DNA of 13,243 nucleotides from Ruminococcus sp. UBA3767 (GTDB lineage: Bacteria; Bacillota; Clostridia; Oscillospirales; Ruminococcaceae): assembly GCA_002371625.1 (NCBI GenBank), contig DFFV01000113.1, forward strand, positions 1-13,243, written 5' to 3'. Below are positions 1 to 6,534 of this stretch, piece after piece. Position numbers and translations under genes: made by a program. The notes below the pieces were generated by a model that was given only the letters and a program-made list of their open reading frames with translations, did no database searches and was not told the DNA's origin. Position 1 is the first letter of the stretch. Each line of letters opens with the position of its first letter.

Positions 1-158
1 GCCTTCTGATCGACCTCAAGCAGTATGAACGACACCGCAGCAACAGCGGCAAGCACGATGTTGACCAGCAGTATCCTGTGCTTTTTTGAGCCCTTGAGAC
101 GCTTGACGGCATGAAATATCGTAAAGCCTGCGACTATCAGACCAAACAAAACAAACAT
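1..158 (-). CDS. Membrane protein, N-terminal part only (runs off window edge)
   Basis: An open frame starts at the ATG read from 158 down to 156 and stays open to the window edge, giving about 52 residues. The first segment (MFVLFGLIVAGFTIFHAV) is hydrophobic. A basic stretch follows (KRLKGSKKHR) and then a second hydrophobic run (ILLVNIVLAAVAAVSFILL). This is the look of two transmembrane helices joined by a short positively charged cytoplasmic loop. A GGGG stretch lies about 8 bases before the ATG, and the stop of the upstream gene is 12 bases away, so the two are probably translated from one transcript. I do not recognise the family, and the missing C-terminal part prevents a function call. 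Confidence 0.6.
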   Translation of the reverse strand, partial: MFVLFGLIVAGFTIFHAVKRLKGSKKHRILLVNIVLAAVAAVSFILLEVDQK

Positions 159-170
159 ATCTATACCCCA

Positions 171-695
171 CTATTTCAAGTTATGTTCAAACCAGTTCCG
201 GTCTGAGGTGCATTTCAGCCACTTGGTGCAGGAGCCTGTGAGCGCATTTTCATAAGGGTAAACATTCAGCATCACCTCAGGCTCGCCGTCCCCTTTATAG
301 TGGGGCGTCACCTTGAACTGCATATCCTTGCTGATTATGCTTGAAAGTGCGTCCTCGATGGTCTGTCCGTCCTCGATGCGCTTTGATGCATCGGATATCC
401 TGAGGTTTTGCAGCTTTGCCTGATATATCCTCTTTCCGTCCTTTTTGGTTATAAGCGGCATACTTATTTTTTTGGCAGTCAGCTTACCGCCCTTGTTTTC
501 CAGATATTCAAGGTCTGTCAGTGTGACCTCGCCGCTGTTTATGGCTTCACCCGAAAACGAAACGCAAAGTCCCTTGTTTGAAGCCTTTCCGTCGCTGGTT
601 ATGCTGAAAGAGAACCTGAGCGAGTCGATAAGTATTTTTCCGCAAGCTGCAAAATCGAGCTTTACGGGCATTTCCTTTTTGCGAAACAGCTTCAT
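171..695 (-). CDS. Hypothetical protein, 174 residues, probably cytoplasmic
   Basis: I placed the start at the ATG read from 695 (protein begins MKLFRKKEMPVKLDF). A GGAGGTG ribosome site sits a few bases upstream, whereas a longer frame back to 758 would run through the promoter. The protein has no signal peptide or transmembrane segment. It has a basic N-terminus, a middle rich in short beta-type stretches, two Lys-rich patches (KGGKLTAKK, ITKKDGKR), and a C-terminal part with Cys, Trp and aromatics (CTKWLKC, NWFEHNLK). I do not recognise a family. It is the first gene of a minus-strand pair with the membrane protein that follows 12 bases downstream, and it has a good promoter at 743-771. 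No function is claimed. Confidence 0.75.
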   Translation of the reverse strand: MKLFRKKEMPVKLDFAACGKILIDSLRFSFSITSDGKASNKGLCVSFSGEAINSGEVTLTDLEYLENKGGKLTAKKISMPLITKKDGKRIYQAKLQNLRISDASKRIEDGQTIEDALSSIISKDMQFKVTPHYKGDGEPEVMLNVYPYENALTGSCTKWLKCTSDRNWFEHNLK

Positions 696-742
696 TTTAT
701 GCACCTCCGTTTGTTTTTCCAAAAAGCCAATACTAACAATAT

Positions 743-771
743 AGTATAGCACAAACATTTCCTTATTGCAA
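743..771 (-). promoter_or_regulatory. Sigma-A promoter for the minus-strand hypothetical operon
   Basis: Read on the minus strand, a -35 box TTGCAA (771-766) is separated by 17 bases from a -10 box TATACT (748-743). This is close to consensus with ideal spacing. It lies about 48 bases upstream of the chosen ATG at 695 and points away from the divergent aromatic-acid operon. Confidence 0.75.
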
Positions 772-796
772 GTTTTGCAGGATAATATATTTTGTA

Positions 797-825
797 TTGC
801 ATTTTTGAGCGTTGTGTGTTATAAT
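797..825 (+). promoter_or_regulatory. Sigma-A promoter for the ior-paaK-ACT operon
   Basis: The -35 box TTGCAT (797-802) is 17 bases from a perfect -10 box TATAAT (820-825). Transcription would start near 832, leaving an untranslated leader of about 90 bases before the iorA start at 922. It is divergent from the promoter at 743-771, with only about 25 bases between the two -35 boxes, so a regulator bound between them could affect both. Confidence 0.8.
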
Positions 826-839
826 ATATAAGGTTATTG

Positions 840-898
840 GCACGCTGTCGGGCGTGCTGTGAGCTATGGAGAAAATCGCCGCATCAACAAGCAGCGGC
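840..898 (+). promoter_or_regulatory. Structured 5' leader of iorA: two short hairpins
   Basis: Within the untranslated leader, GCACGC (840-845) can pair with GCGTGC (852-857) around a 6-base loop. GCCGC (878-882) can pair with GCGGC (894-898) around an 11-base loop. Neither is followed by a T-run, so they are not plain terminators. I see no T-box specifier or antiterminator motif. They may influence translation or RNA stability, or may be incidental. Confidence 0.3.
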
Positions 899-921
899 AG
901 ATGAAAGGAACGATTCAGATC

Positions 922-2649
922 ATGAAGAAACTTATGCTTGGAAACGAAGCAGTGGCAAGAGGACTGTATGAAGCAGGCTGCCGTATCGCATCGGCATACC
1001 CGGGAACTCCTTCGACGGAGATAACCGAGGCTCTTGCAAAGTATGACGAAGTTTATGCTGAGTGGGCACCGAACGAAAAGGTCGCTATGGAAGTTGCTCT
1101 TGGTGCATCTATCGCAGGTGCAAGGAGCTTTTGCGCAATGAAGCACGTTGGTCTCAACGTTGCTGCCGATCCGCTTTACACCGCAGGATACACCGGCGTT
1201 ACGGGCGGAATGGTCGTTGCAGTTGCTGATGATCCGGGTATGCACTCATCGCAGAACGAGCAGGATTCAAGGCACCACGCTATCGCTTCAAAGGTGCTTA
1301 TGGTAGAGCCTTCCGATTCGGGCGAGTGCAAGGAGTTTGCAATGAAGGCTTATGAGCTTTCCGAAAAATTCGACTGTCCTGTTATACTAAGGCTTTCAAC
1401 AAGAGTTTCACATTCGCAGTCGGCGGTTGAGCTTTGCGACAGAGTTGAAAAGGACCTTATCCCTTATGAGAAAAATATAGATAAGTACGTTATGATGCCT
1501 GCAAAGGCTATAAAGCGTCACCCGATAGTTGAGGACAAGCTGAAGGCTGCTGCGGAGTTTGCAGAAACAAGCGACCTTAACAGAGTGGAAATGGCTGATA
1601 CCAAGATAGGTATCATCACAGCAGGTATTTGCTATGAATATGCTAAGCAGGCTCTCGGTGACAAGGCGAGCTTTTTGAAGCTGGGCATGATAAACCCGAT
1701 GCCGACAAAGCTGATAAAGGACTTTGCTGCAAAGTGCGATAAGGTCTATGTTGTTGAGGAGCTTGACGGCATTATCGAGAGCCACTGCAAAAACATCGGC
1801 GTTGATGTTGTCGGCAAGGAGCTTTTCGGCTATATCGGAGAGATCTCGCAGACTATCGTTTCGGAAAAGATACTCGGCGTAAAGCCGGAGTTTGATACAT
1901 TTGCAGAAAATGTCCCGGTCAGACCGCCTGTAATGTGTCCCGGCTGCCCGCACAGAGGACTTTTCTACTGCCTGAAAAAGCTGGGCGTTACCGTTTCGGG
2001 AGATATCGGCTGCTACACACTGGGAGCAACTGCACCGCTGAATGCTATGGATTCAACTATCTGTATGGGTGCTTCTATCTCGGCACTGCACGGCTTCAAC
2101 AAGGCACTTGGCGAAAAGGCTGAGAAGAATTCCGTTGCGGTCATCGGTGATTCGACATTTATGCACAGCGGTATGACCAGCCTTGTGAACGTGGCTTACA
2201 ACGCTACAAATTCAACAGTTATCATACTTGATAACTCTATCACAGGTATGACAGGTCACCAGCAGAACCCGACCACGGGAAAGAACCTCAAGGGCGATCC
2301 TGCGGCTGCGGTAAACCTCGTTGACCTTTGTCACGCTATCGGCATAAAGAGCGTAAGAGTCGTTGATCCTTATCACATGGCTGAGACAGAGGCTGTTATC
2401 AAGGAAGAGCTTGCAAAGGACGAGCCGAGCGTTATCATTTCACGCAGACCGTGTGCATTGCTCAAATACGTTAAGCACAACCCGCCGCTCAAAGTTGACA
2501 ACGACAAGTGCGTTGGCTGCAAGCAGTGCCTGAAGATCGGCTGTCCTGCGATCTCGATGCACGACGGAAAGTCTGTTATCGACCATACACAGTGCGTGGG
2601 CTGCGGAATATGCACGGAAATGTGCAAGCTCGGTGCTATCGTAAAGTAA
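922..2649 (+). CDS. iorA: Indolepyruvate:ferredoxin oxidoreductase, alpha subunit
   Basis: Alpha subunit (575 residues) of the thiamine-diphosphate enzyme that converts arylpyruvates (from Trp, Phe, Tyr) plus CoA into arylacetyl-CoA, CO2 and two reduced ferredoxins. The start at MKKLMLGNEAVARG matches the usual family N-terminus. AAAGGA lies 12 bases upstream, and a GTG at 859 would add 21 untypical residues. Domain order: pyrimidine-binding domain, including the conserved YPGTPSTEI; a CPGCPHRG motif (339-346); the diphosphate domain with GDIGCYTLG (from 360) and GDSTFMHSG (from 409) ending in LDNSITGMTGHQQNP; then a C-terminal ferredoxin domain. The first cluster is CVGCKQCLKIGC (Cys 530, 533, 536, 541) and the second is CVGCGICTEMC (Cys 558, 561, 564, 568), so two [4Fe-4S] clusters are expected. 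First gene of the operon; iorB follows after 25 bases. The assignment is firm; the preferred substrate and direction are inferred. Confidence 0.95.
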   Translation: MKKLMLGNEAVARGLYEAGCRIASAYPGTPSTEITEALAKYDEVYAEWAPNEKVAMEVALGASIAGARSFCAMKHVGLNVAADPLYTAGYTGVTGGMVVAVADDPGMHSSQNEQDSRHHAIASKVLMVEPSDSGECKEFAMKAYELSEKFDCPVILRLSTRVSHSQSAVELCDRVEKDLIPYEKNIDKYVMMPAKAIKRHPIVEDKLKAAAEFAETSDLNRVEMADTKIGIITAGICYEYAKQALGDKASFLKLGMINPMPTKLIKDFAAKCDKVYVVEELDGIIESHCKNIGVDVVGKELFGYIGEISQTIVSEKILGVKPEFDTFAENVPVRPPVMCPGCPHRGLFYCLKKLGVTVSGDIGCYTLGATAPLNAMDSTICMGASISALHGFNKALGEKAEKNSVAVIGDSTFMHSGMTSLVNVAYNATNSTVIILDNSITGMTGHQQNPTTGKNLKGDPAAAVNLVDLCHAIGIKSVRVVDPYHMAETEAVIKEELAKDEPSVIISRRPCALLKYVKHNPPLKVDNDKCVGCKQCLKIGCPAISMHDGKSVIDHTQCVGCGICTEMCKLGAIVK

Positions 2650-2674
2650 TTCATACCGAAAGGAATGTGCATAA

Positions 2675-3250
2675 ATGGAAACTAAATCAATAATGATAGT
2701 GGGCGTGGGCGGACAAGGCTCGCTGCTCGCATCAAGACTTATAGGAAATGTTCTGCTTCAGCAGGGCTATGATGTAAAGGTTTCAGAGGTACACGGAATG
2801 AGCCAGAGAGGCGGCTCGGTAGTTACCTATGTAAAATACGGCGACAAGGTGTATTCGCCCGTGGTAGAAAAGGGCGAGGCTGATATTATCATCAGCTTTG
2901 AAACGCTGGAGGCAGCAAGATATGTGCCTTACCTTAAAAAAGGCGGACATATAGTTGTTTCGACTCAGCAGATAGACCCGATGCCTGTTATAAACGGAGC
3001 TGCGGTATATCCCGAAAACATCGTTGATAAGCTAAAGGGAATGGGGATCGACGTTATCGCTGTTGATGCGCTGAAAATTGCTGAGGAATGCGGAAATGCA
3101 AAGGCATCAAATGTGGTGCTCATGGGCGTTGTTTCAACAAAAATGCCGTTTGATGAGGCTTGCTGGAACAAGGCTGTTGAGGAGTGTGTGCCTGCGAAAT
3201 TCCTGGAGCTGAATAAAAAAGCATTTGCAATGGGCAGACAGATCAATTGA
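2675..3250 (+). CDS. iorB: Indolepyruvate:ferredoxin oxidoreductase, beta subunit
   Basis: The 191-residue small subunit (gamma-type pyruvate:ferredoxin oxidoreductase fold) partners the alpha subunit in a cytoplasmic heteromeric enzyme. A glycine-rich GVGGQG loop lies at residues 10-15, the signature of this family. It is followed by the conserved EVHGMSQRGGSVVTYVKYG block near residues 38-56, which is typical of IorB and related 2-oxoacid oxidoreductase subunits. Length is normal for the stand-alone beta subunit. AAAGGA (2659-2664) lies 10 bases before the ATG. The gene is 25 bases after iorA and 18 bases before the CoA ligase, so all three should be on one message. There is no sign of truncation. 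Confidence 0.95.
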   Translation: METKSIMIVGVGGQGSLLASRLIGNVLLQQGYDVKVSEVHGMSQRGGSVVTYVKYGDKVYSPVVEKGEADIIISFETLEAARYVPYLKKGGHIVVSTQQIDPMPVINGAAVYPENIVDKLKGMGIDVIAVDALKIAEECGNAKASNVVLMGVVSTKMPFDEACWNKAVEECVPAKFLELNKKAFAMGRQIN

Positions 3251-3268
3251 TGCGCAGGAGGTACACTT

Positions 3269-4579
3269 ATGGGAAAGTATTGGAATGAAGAAATAGAATG
3301 TATGGACAGGGAGCAGATGAAAGCTCTGCAAAGTGAAAGACTGGTAAAGCAGGTCAGGCACGTTTGGGACAACGTTCCTTATTATCGTGAAAAGATGAAG
3401 GAAAAGGGCGTTACCCCCGATGATATCAAGGGCATAGAAGATCTGCATAAGCTGCCTTTCTTATCAAAAGCTGATCTGCGTGATTCCTACCCCTACGGAC
3501 TGCTTGCAAAGCCGCTTTCGGAATGTGTGAGGATACATTCAACAAGCGGAACGACAGGCAAAAGGGTCGTCGCATTCTACACGCAAAATGACGTTGATAT
3601 GTGGGAGGATTGCTGCGCAAGAGCTATAACCGCTGTCGGCGGCACAAAGGAAGATGTCTGCCAGGTGTGCTACGGCTACGGCTTGTTTACGGGAGGTCTT
3701 GGTCTGCACGGCGGTTCTCATAAAGCAGGCTGCCTTACGCTGCCTATGTCATCGGGTTCTACCGAGAGGCAGATACAGTTTATGATGGATCTTCAGTCAA
3801 CGATACTTTGCTGTACGCCTTCTTATGCTGCATATATCGGTGAAACGATACATAAAATGGGCTACACGCCCGATGACCTGAAGCTGAAAGCAGGCATTTT
3901 CGGCGCTGAGCCGTGGACTGAGGAAATGAGAAAGCAGATAGAGGAGTCCCTTGGCATCAAGGCTTATGATATATACGGGCTTACCGAGCTGAGCGGACCG
4001 GGCGTTGCTTTTGAGTGTGAGTGCCAGAATGGTATGCATATAAATGAGGATAATTTTATCGCCGAGATAATTGATCCCGATACAGGCGAGGTGCTTCCGG
4101 AAGGCTCAAAGGGTGAGCTTGTGTTCACAAGCATAACCAAGGAAGCATTCCCGATGATAAGATACAGAACAAGGGATATCTGCGTGCTTTCAAGAGAAAA
4201 GTGCGGCTGCGGAAGAACTCTTGTTAAAATGGCAAAGCCTATGGGCAGAAGCGATGATATGCTCATCATTCGTGGAGTAAACGTGTTCCCGTCGCAGATA
4301 GAGACCGTTCTGATGAAAATGAGCAATGCATCTCCGAACTATCAGATAGAGGTCGGCAGAGAGAACAATACCGATACCTTTGTAATAAAGGTCGAGCTGA
4401 CAGACGGTATGTTCAACGACACTATCCGCTCTATCGAGGAGCTTGAGAGAAAGATCTCGCAGGATATGCTCTCTGTTCTTGGCATCAAGGCTAAGATCAA
4501 GCTCGTTGAGCCTAACAGCATCCCTCGCAGCGAGGGCAAGGCTGTAAGAGTTATAGATACAAGAAAACTCATTGATTGA
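3269..4579 (+). CDS. paaK: Phenylacetate-CoA ligase family protein (AMP-forming)
   Basis: A 436-residue adenylate-forming ligase of the PaaK type: aryl-acetate + ATP + CoA gives aryl-acetyl-CoA + AMP + PPi. Motifs in order are the phosphate-binding loop STSGTTGK (91-98), YGLTE (236-240) followed by LSGPGVAFEC, YRTRD (299-303), a C-rich turn KCGCGR (311-316), GRSDDMLIIRGVNVFPSQIE (326-345), and a C-terminal RSEGKAVRVID with the likely catalytic Lys424. Length is typical. A strong AGGAGG site (3254-3259) precedes the ATG, and the gene starts 18 bases after iorB. The iorAB-paaK order is widespread in anaerobes. Here the enzyme would either activate free phenylacetate or indoleacetate for reductive carboxylation by IorAB, or handle the aryl-CoA that IorAB makes. 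The exact aryl substrate cannot be read from sequence. Confidence 0.92.
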   Translation: MGKYWNEEIECMDREQMKALQSERLVKQVRHVWDNVPYYREKMKEKGVTPDDIKGIEDLHKLPFLSKADLRDSYPYGLLAKPLSECVRIHSTSGTTGKRVVAFYTQNDVDMWEDCCARAITAVGGTKEDVCQVCYGYGLFTGGLGLHGGSHKAGCLTLPMSSGSTERQIQFMMDLQSTILCCTPSYAAYIGETIHKMGYTPDDLKLKAGIFGAEPWTEEMRKQIEESLGIKAYDIYGLTELSGPGVAFECECQNGMHINEDNFIAEIIDPDTGEVLPEGSKGELVFTSITKEAFPMIRYRTRDICVLSREKCGCGRTLVKMAKPMGRSDDMLIIRGVNVFPSQIETVLMKMSNASPNYQIEVGRENNTDTFVIKVELTDGMFNDTIRSIEELERKISQDMLSVLGIKAKIKLVEPNSIPRSEGKAVRVIDTRKLID

Positions 4580-4615
4580 TATACTATTTATATAAACATA
4601 AAGGGGGTTTTTACA

Positions 4616-5044
4616 ATGACAGTAAAACAGCTATCAGTATTCGTTGAAAACAGACCGGGAAGACTCAGTGCTATCACCAAGCTGCTGGGCGACGCAGGTA
4701 TCAATATCCGTGCAATGTCTATTGCAGATACCAAGGATTTCGGTATACTCAGGCTCATTGCGGATAATGCGGAAAGAGCTTTGAAGGTGCTCAAGGACGA
4801 GAGCTGCTCGGTAACTATTTCCAACGTTCTCGTTCTCAGGATAACCGACAGACCGGGCGGACTTGCAGAGGCTATGGAGGTGCTGTACAAGGACAATATC
4901 AGCGTTGAATATATGTACGCTGCTTTCATCAATACCGAGAGCAACACAGCCTGCCTTGTGCTGAGAGTTGATGACAACGATAAGGCTATCACAGCTCTTG
5001 AGGAAAAGGGTTACAAGCTGCTTTCACAGAATGAGCTTGCATAA
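4616..5044 (+). CDS. Tandem ACT-domain amino-acid-binding protein
   Basis: A 142-residue protein made almost entirely of two ACT domains. The first is at about residues 1-70, with the turn ENRPGRLSAITKLLGDAGIN. The second is at about 71-142, with TDRPGGLAEAMEVL. ACT domains bind small ligands, mostly amino acids, at a Gly-containing turn, and the RPG motif in both halves marks that site. There is no attached enzyme or DNA-binding domain, so it is likely a small allosteric sensor or partner protein. AAGGGGG (4601-4607) sits 8 bases before the ATG, and the gene follows paaK by 36 bases with no terminator between them, so it is probably the last gene of the ior operon. A role sensing aromatic amino acids is inferred from neighbours only. 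Confidence 0.85.
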   Translation: MTVKQLSVFVENRPGRLSAITKLLGDAGINIRAMSIADTKDFGILRLIADNAERALKVLKDESCSVTISNVLVLRITDRPGGLAEAMEVLYKDNISVEYMYAAFINTESNTACLVLRVDDNDKAITALEEKGYKLLSQNELA

Positions 5045-5081
5045 ATTTATTGAAATTTGTATTAAGAGAGTAAAAAAGTAC

Positions 5082-5112
5082 TTGATTTTTTCTTAGAATG
5101 TGCTATTATAAT
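5082..5112 (+). promoter_or_regulatory. Promoter for the ferredoxin gene
   Basis: A TTGATT box (5082-5087) lies upstream of overlapping -10 candidates. One is TATTAT (5104-5109), with an extended TG two bases before it and a 16-base spacer. The other is TATAAT (5107-5112), with a 19-base spacer. Either would start transcription about 40-45 bases before the ferredoxin ATG. There is no clear terminator between the ACT gene and this promoter, so read-through from the ior operon is also possible. Confidence 0.6.
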
Positions 5113-5162
5113 AGTAGGCATGATTTGAGGCCGTGCCAAAAAAGACAAGGAGGATCATACTT

Positions 5163-5333
5163 ATGGCTTATAAGATCAATGACGAGTGCATCGGCTGCGG
5201 TGCATGTGTAGACGGATGCCCTGTTGGCGCTATCGCTATGGATGGTGACAAGGCTAAGATCGACGCTGACGCTTGCATCGACTGCGGCGCTTGCAACGGT
5301 GTTTGCCCTGTAGGAGCACCTAACCAGGACTAA
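5163..5333 (+). CDS. Clostridial-type 2[4Fe-4S] ferredoxin
   Basis: A 56-residue soluble electron carrier. Both cluster motifs are complete: Cys 9, 12, 15, 19 and Cys 38, 41, 44, 48, each followed by Pro-Val-Gly-Ala. The internal pseudo-symmetry of bacterial ferredoxins is plain. I chose the ATG at 5163 because AAGGAGG (5147-5153) lies 9 bases upstream and the protein then begins MAYKINDECIGCG as in the family; a GTG at 5133 would place the ribosome site inside the coding region. It follows the ior operon by about 120 bases, has its own promoter and ends in a strong terminator. It is a natural redox partner of IorAB, but a general ferredoxin serving hydrogenase or pyruvate oxidoreductase is equally possible. 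Confidence 0.95.
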   Translation: MAYKINDECIGCGACVDGCPVGAIAMDGDKAKIDADACIDCGACNGVCPVGAPNQD

Positions 5334-5349
5334 TCGTTAAAATGATAAG

Positions 5350-5382
5350 AAAAACGCTTACCTTCGCAGGTAGGCGTTTTTT
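5350..5382 (+). terminator. Rho-independent terminator after ferredoxin
   Basis: AAAACGCTTACCT (5351-5363) pairs with AGGTAGGCGTTTT (5368-5380) around a TCGC loop. That is 13 pairs with a single G-T wobble, followed by further T bases. It ends the ferredoxin transcript 17 bases after the stop codon. Confidence 0.9.
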
Positions 5383-5411
5383 ATTGTGCAATTTTTATAA
5401 AAATTACAAGG

Positions 5412-5461
5412 GATACAAAATGTTTTTATAACGATTACAGAAATATTACAACTTGGTTACA
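5412..5461 (+). promoter_or_regulatory. Array of 11-bp-phased hexamer repeats upstream of the transglutaminase promoter
   Basis: Hexamers GATACA (5412-5417), ATTACA (5434-5439), ATTACA (5445-5450) and GTTACA (5456-5461) start at exact multiples of 11 bases. The in-between slot at 5423-5428 holds a degenerate TTTTTA. The array ends 7 bases before the -35 box. Direct repeats at about one helical turn are the binding format of PhoB/PhoP/OmpR-type activators. The region is AT-rich, so some matches could be chance. Confidence 0.5.
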
Positions 5462-5468
5462 AAAATCG

Positions 5469-5497
5469 TTGACACCAATATATTGTTGTGTTATACT
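5469..5497 (+). promoter_or_regulatory. Consensus sigma-A promoter for the transglutaminase-like gene
   Basis: A perfect TTGACA (5469-5474) is 17 bases from TATACT (5492-5497). Transcription would begin near 5504, about 34 bases before the ATG. This is the best-matching promoter in the window. Confidence 0.85.
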
Positions 5498-5537
5498 TTT
5501 ATGCAGGGGAAATATAGTATTGTAAGGAGTTATTAAA

Positions 5538-6464
5538 ATGAGTACATTAAAATCGGGAGTCAAGGGTAGGATCATAGCCATTGCAGCTTGTCTGGCAGTC
5601 GGCTTTGGTACGATAGGCTTTATCGCTTCTGACAGTGATCCCGATAATATCAGAACAGATAACGAAAGCAGCACTGCAATGACCACAGCTGTTTCTTCCG
5701 AGTCCTCAGAGCAGGTAATGGAAACACAGAAGCAGACTGTATGGCATCCAAAGGCACTTACACCTGTTGTGACCTCTGTTCAGACACAGGCTACAACAAC
5801 AGCTGCAAGCACAACAACATCAGCTGCAACAACTACAACAAAGGCAGCCACAACTACTAAGGCAGCTGTTACCACAAAGGCAGCAGTTACTACAAAAAAG
5901 GCAGCAGTTACAGCTGCAAAAAAGATCAACGGCAACCCTGCAGTTTATGATGTAGGCGGCTCGGTAAAGGAAAGACTCAACTCAGTAAAGTCTGAGGAGC
6001 TCAAGCCGACTATCACCGTAAAGGGCGCTGAAAAGACAACACTTGAAAAGTATATGAAGGCACTCGTAAACGATAAGATGACCAACTATGAAAAGGTGCT
6101 TACCTGCTACGATTACCTTATCAAGAACACATACTACGCTTACGGCGGCTGGTCTATCCCTATACAGTCGGTACTTGTAAAGGGATACGGTACCTGCACA
6201 GAGTATTCTCACACAATGTGCGCTATGCTCAGATACATGGGTTTCAAGGCTAACACAGTCTGGGGACAGACTTCACTGGCAAGAGGCGGCTACGGTCAGC
6301 ACATGTGGGTAGAGCTTTACATCAACGGCAACACCTACGTTGTAGACCCGCAGGTAGATGACAACATTTCATCATCACTGGGCAGCATATCTCACAGAAG
6401 ATTTGTCAAGCTGTATTCCGAGGTACCGGGACAGTACATCAGAGGCAGCGTAGAGAATTGGTAA
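5538..6464 (+). CDS. Membrane-anchored transglutaminase-like (papain-fold) protein with Ala/Thr/Lys stalk
   Basis: The 308-residue protein has a basic N-terminus, one hydrophobic segment (about 11-30, with no obvious cleavage site, so probably an anchor), an acidic Ser/Thr region (31-80), and a low-complexity stalk (about 83-129) built from TTT, TTKAA and KAAVTT units. A globular domain follows (about 130-308). That domain shows the transglutaminase-like triad: Cys220 in GYGTCTEYSHTMCAMLRYMG, His255 in GQHMWVEL, and Asp270 in YVVDPQ. The protein should be displayed outside the membrane, with the stalk spanning the wall. Family members act as proteases, amidases or transamidases on proteins or peptidoglycan; the substrate here is unknown. 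AAGGAG (5524-5529) is 8 bases before the ATG. It is monocistronic, with its own promoter, an upstream repeat array and a terminator. The Ala/Thr stalk resembles linkers in ruminococcal cell-surface enzymes. A full triad suggests it is active. Confidence 0.88.
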   Translation: MSTLKSGVKGRIIAIAACLAVGFGTIGFIASDSDPDNIRTDNESSTAMTTAVSSESSEQVMETQKQTVWHPKALTPVVTSVQTQATTTAASTTTSAATTTTKAATTTKAAVTTKAAVTTKKAAVTAAKKINGNPAVYDVGGSVKERLNSVKSEELKPTITVKGAEKTTLEKYMKALVNDKMTNYEKVLTCYDYLIKNTYYAYGGWSIPIQSVLVKGYGTCTEYSHTMCAMLRYMGFKANTVWGQTSLARGGYGQHMWVELYINGNTYVVDPQVDDNISSSLGSISHRRFVKLYSEVPGQYIRGSVENW

Positions 6465-6487
6465 AATTTCTTCTCACACAACATTAT

Positions 6488-6525
6488 AAAAAGGACATCG
6501 TATCAAAAAATACGGTGTCCTTTTT
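6488..6525. terminator. Bidirectional terminator between convergent genes
   Basis: AAAAAGGACATCGTAT (6488-6503) pairs with ATACGGTGTCCTTTTT (6510-6525), giving 16 pairs with one wobble and a 6-base A-rich loop. The A-run on one side and T-run on the other let it stop transcripts from both directions: the transglutaminase-like gene on plus and the VOC gene on minus. Confidence 0.9.
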
Positions 6526-6534
6526 ATATGGATG

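Noticed and set aside
859..921. Longer iorA start at GTG 859
   Set aside because: The added 21 residues are polar, untypical of the family and cover the leader hairpins; the family N-terminus begins at the ATG at 922.
5800..5925. Tandem repeat of short units that might be a microsatellite or CRISPR-like array
   Set aside because: It is the coding sequence of the Ala/Thr/Lys stalk; units are irregular, short and in frame, with no spacer structure.
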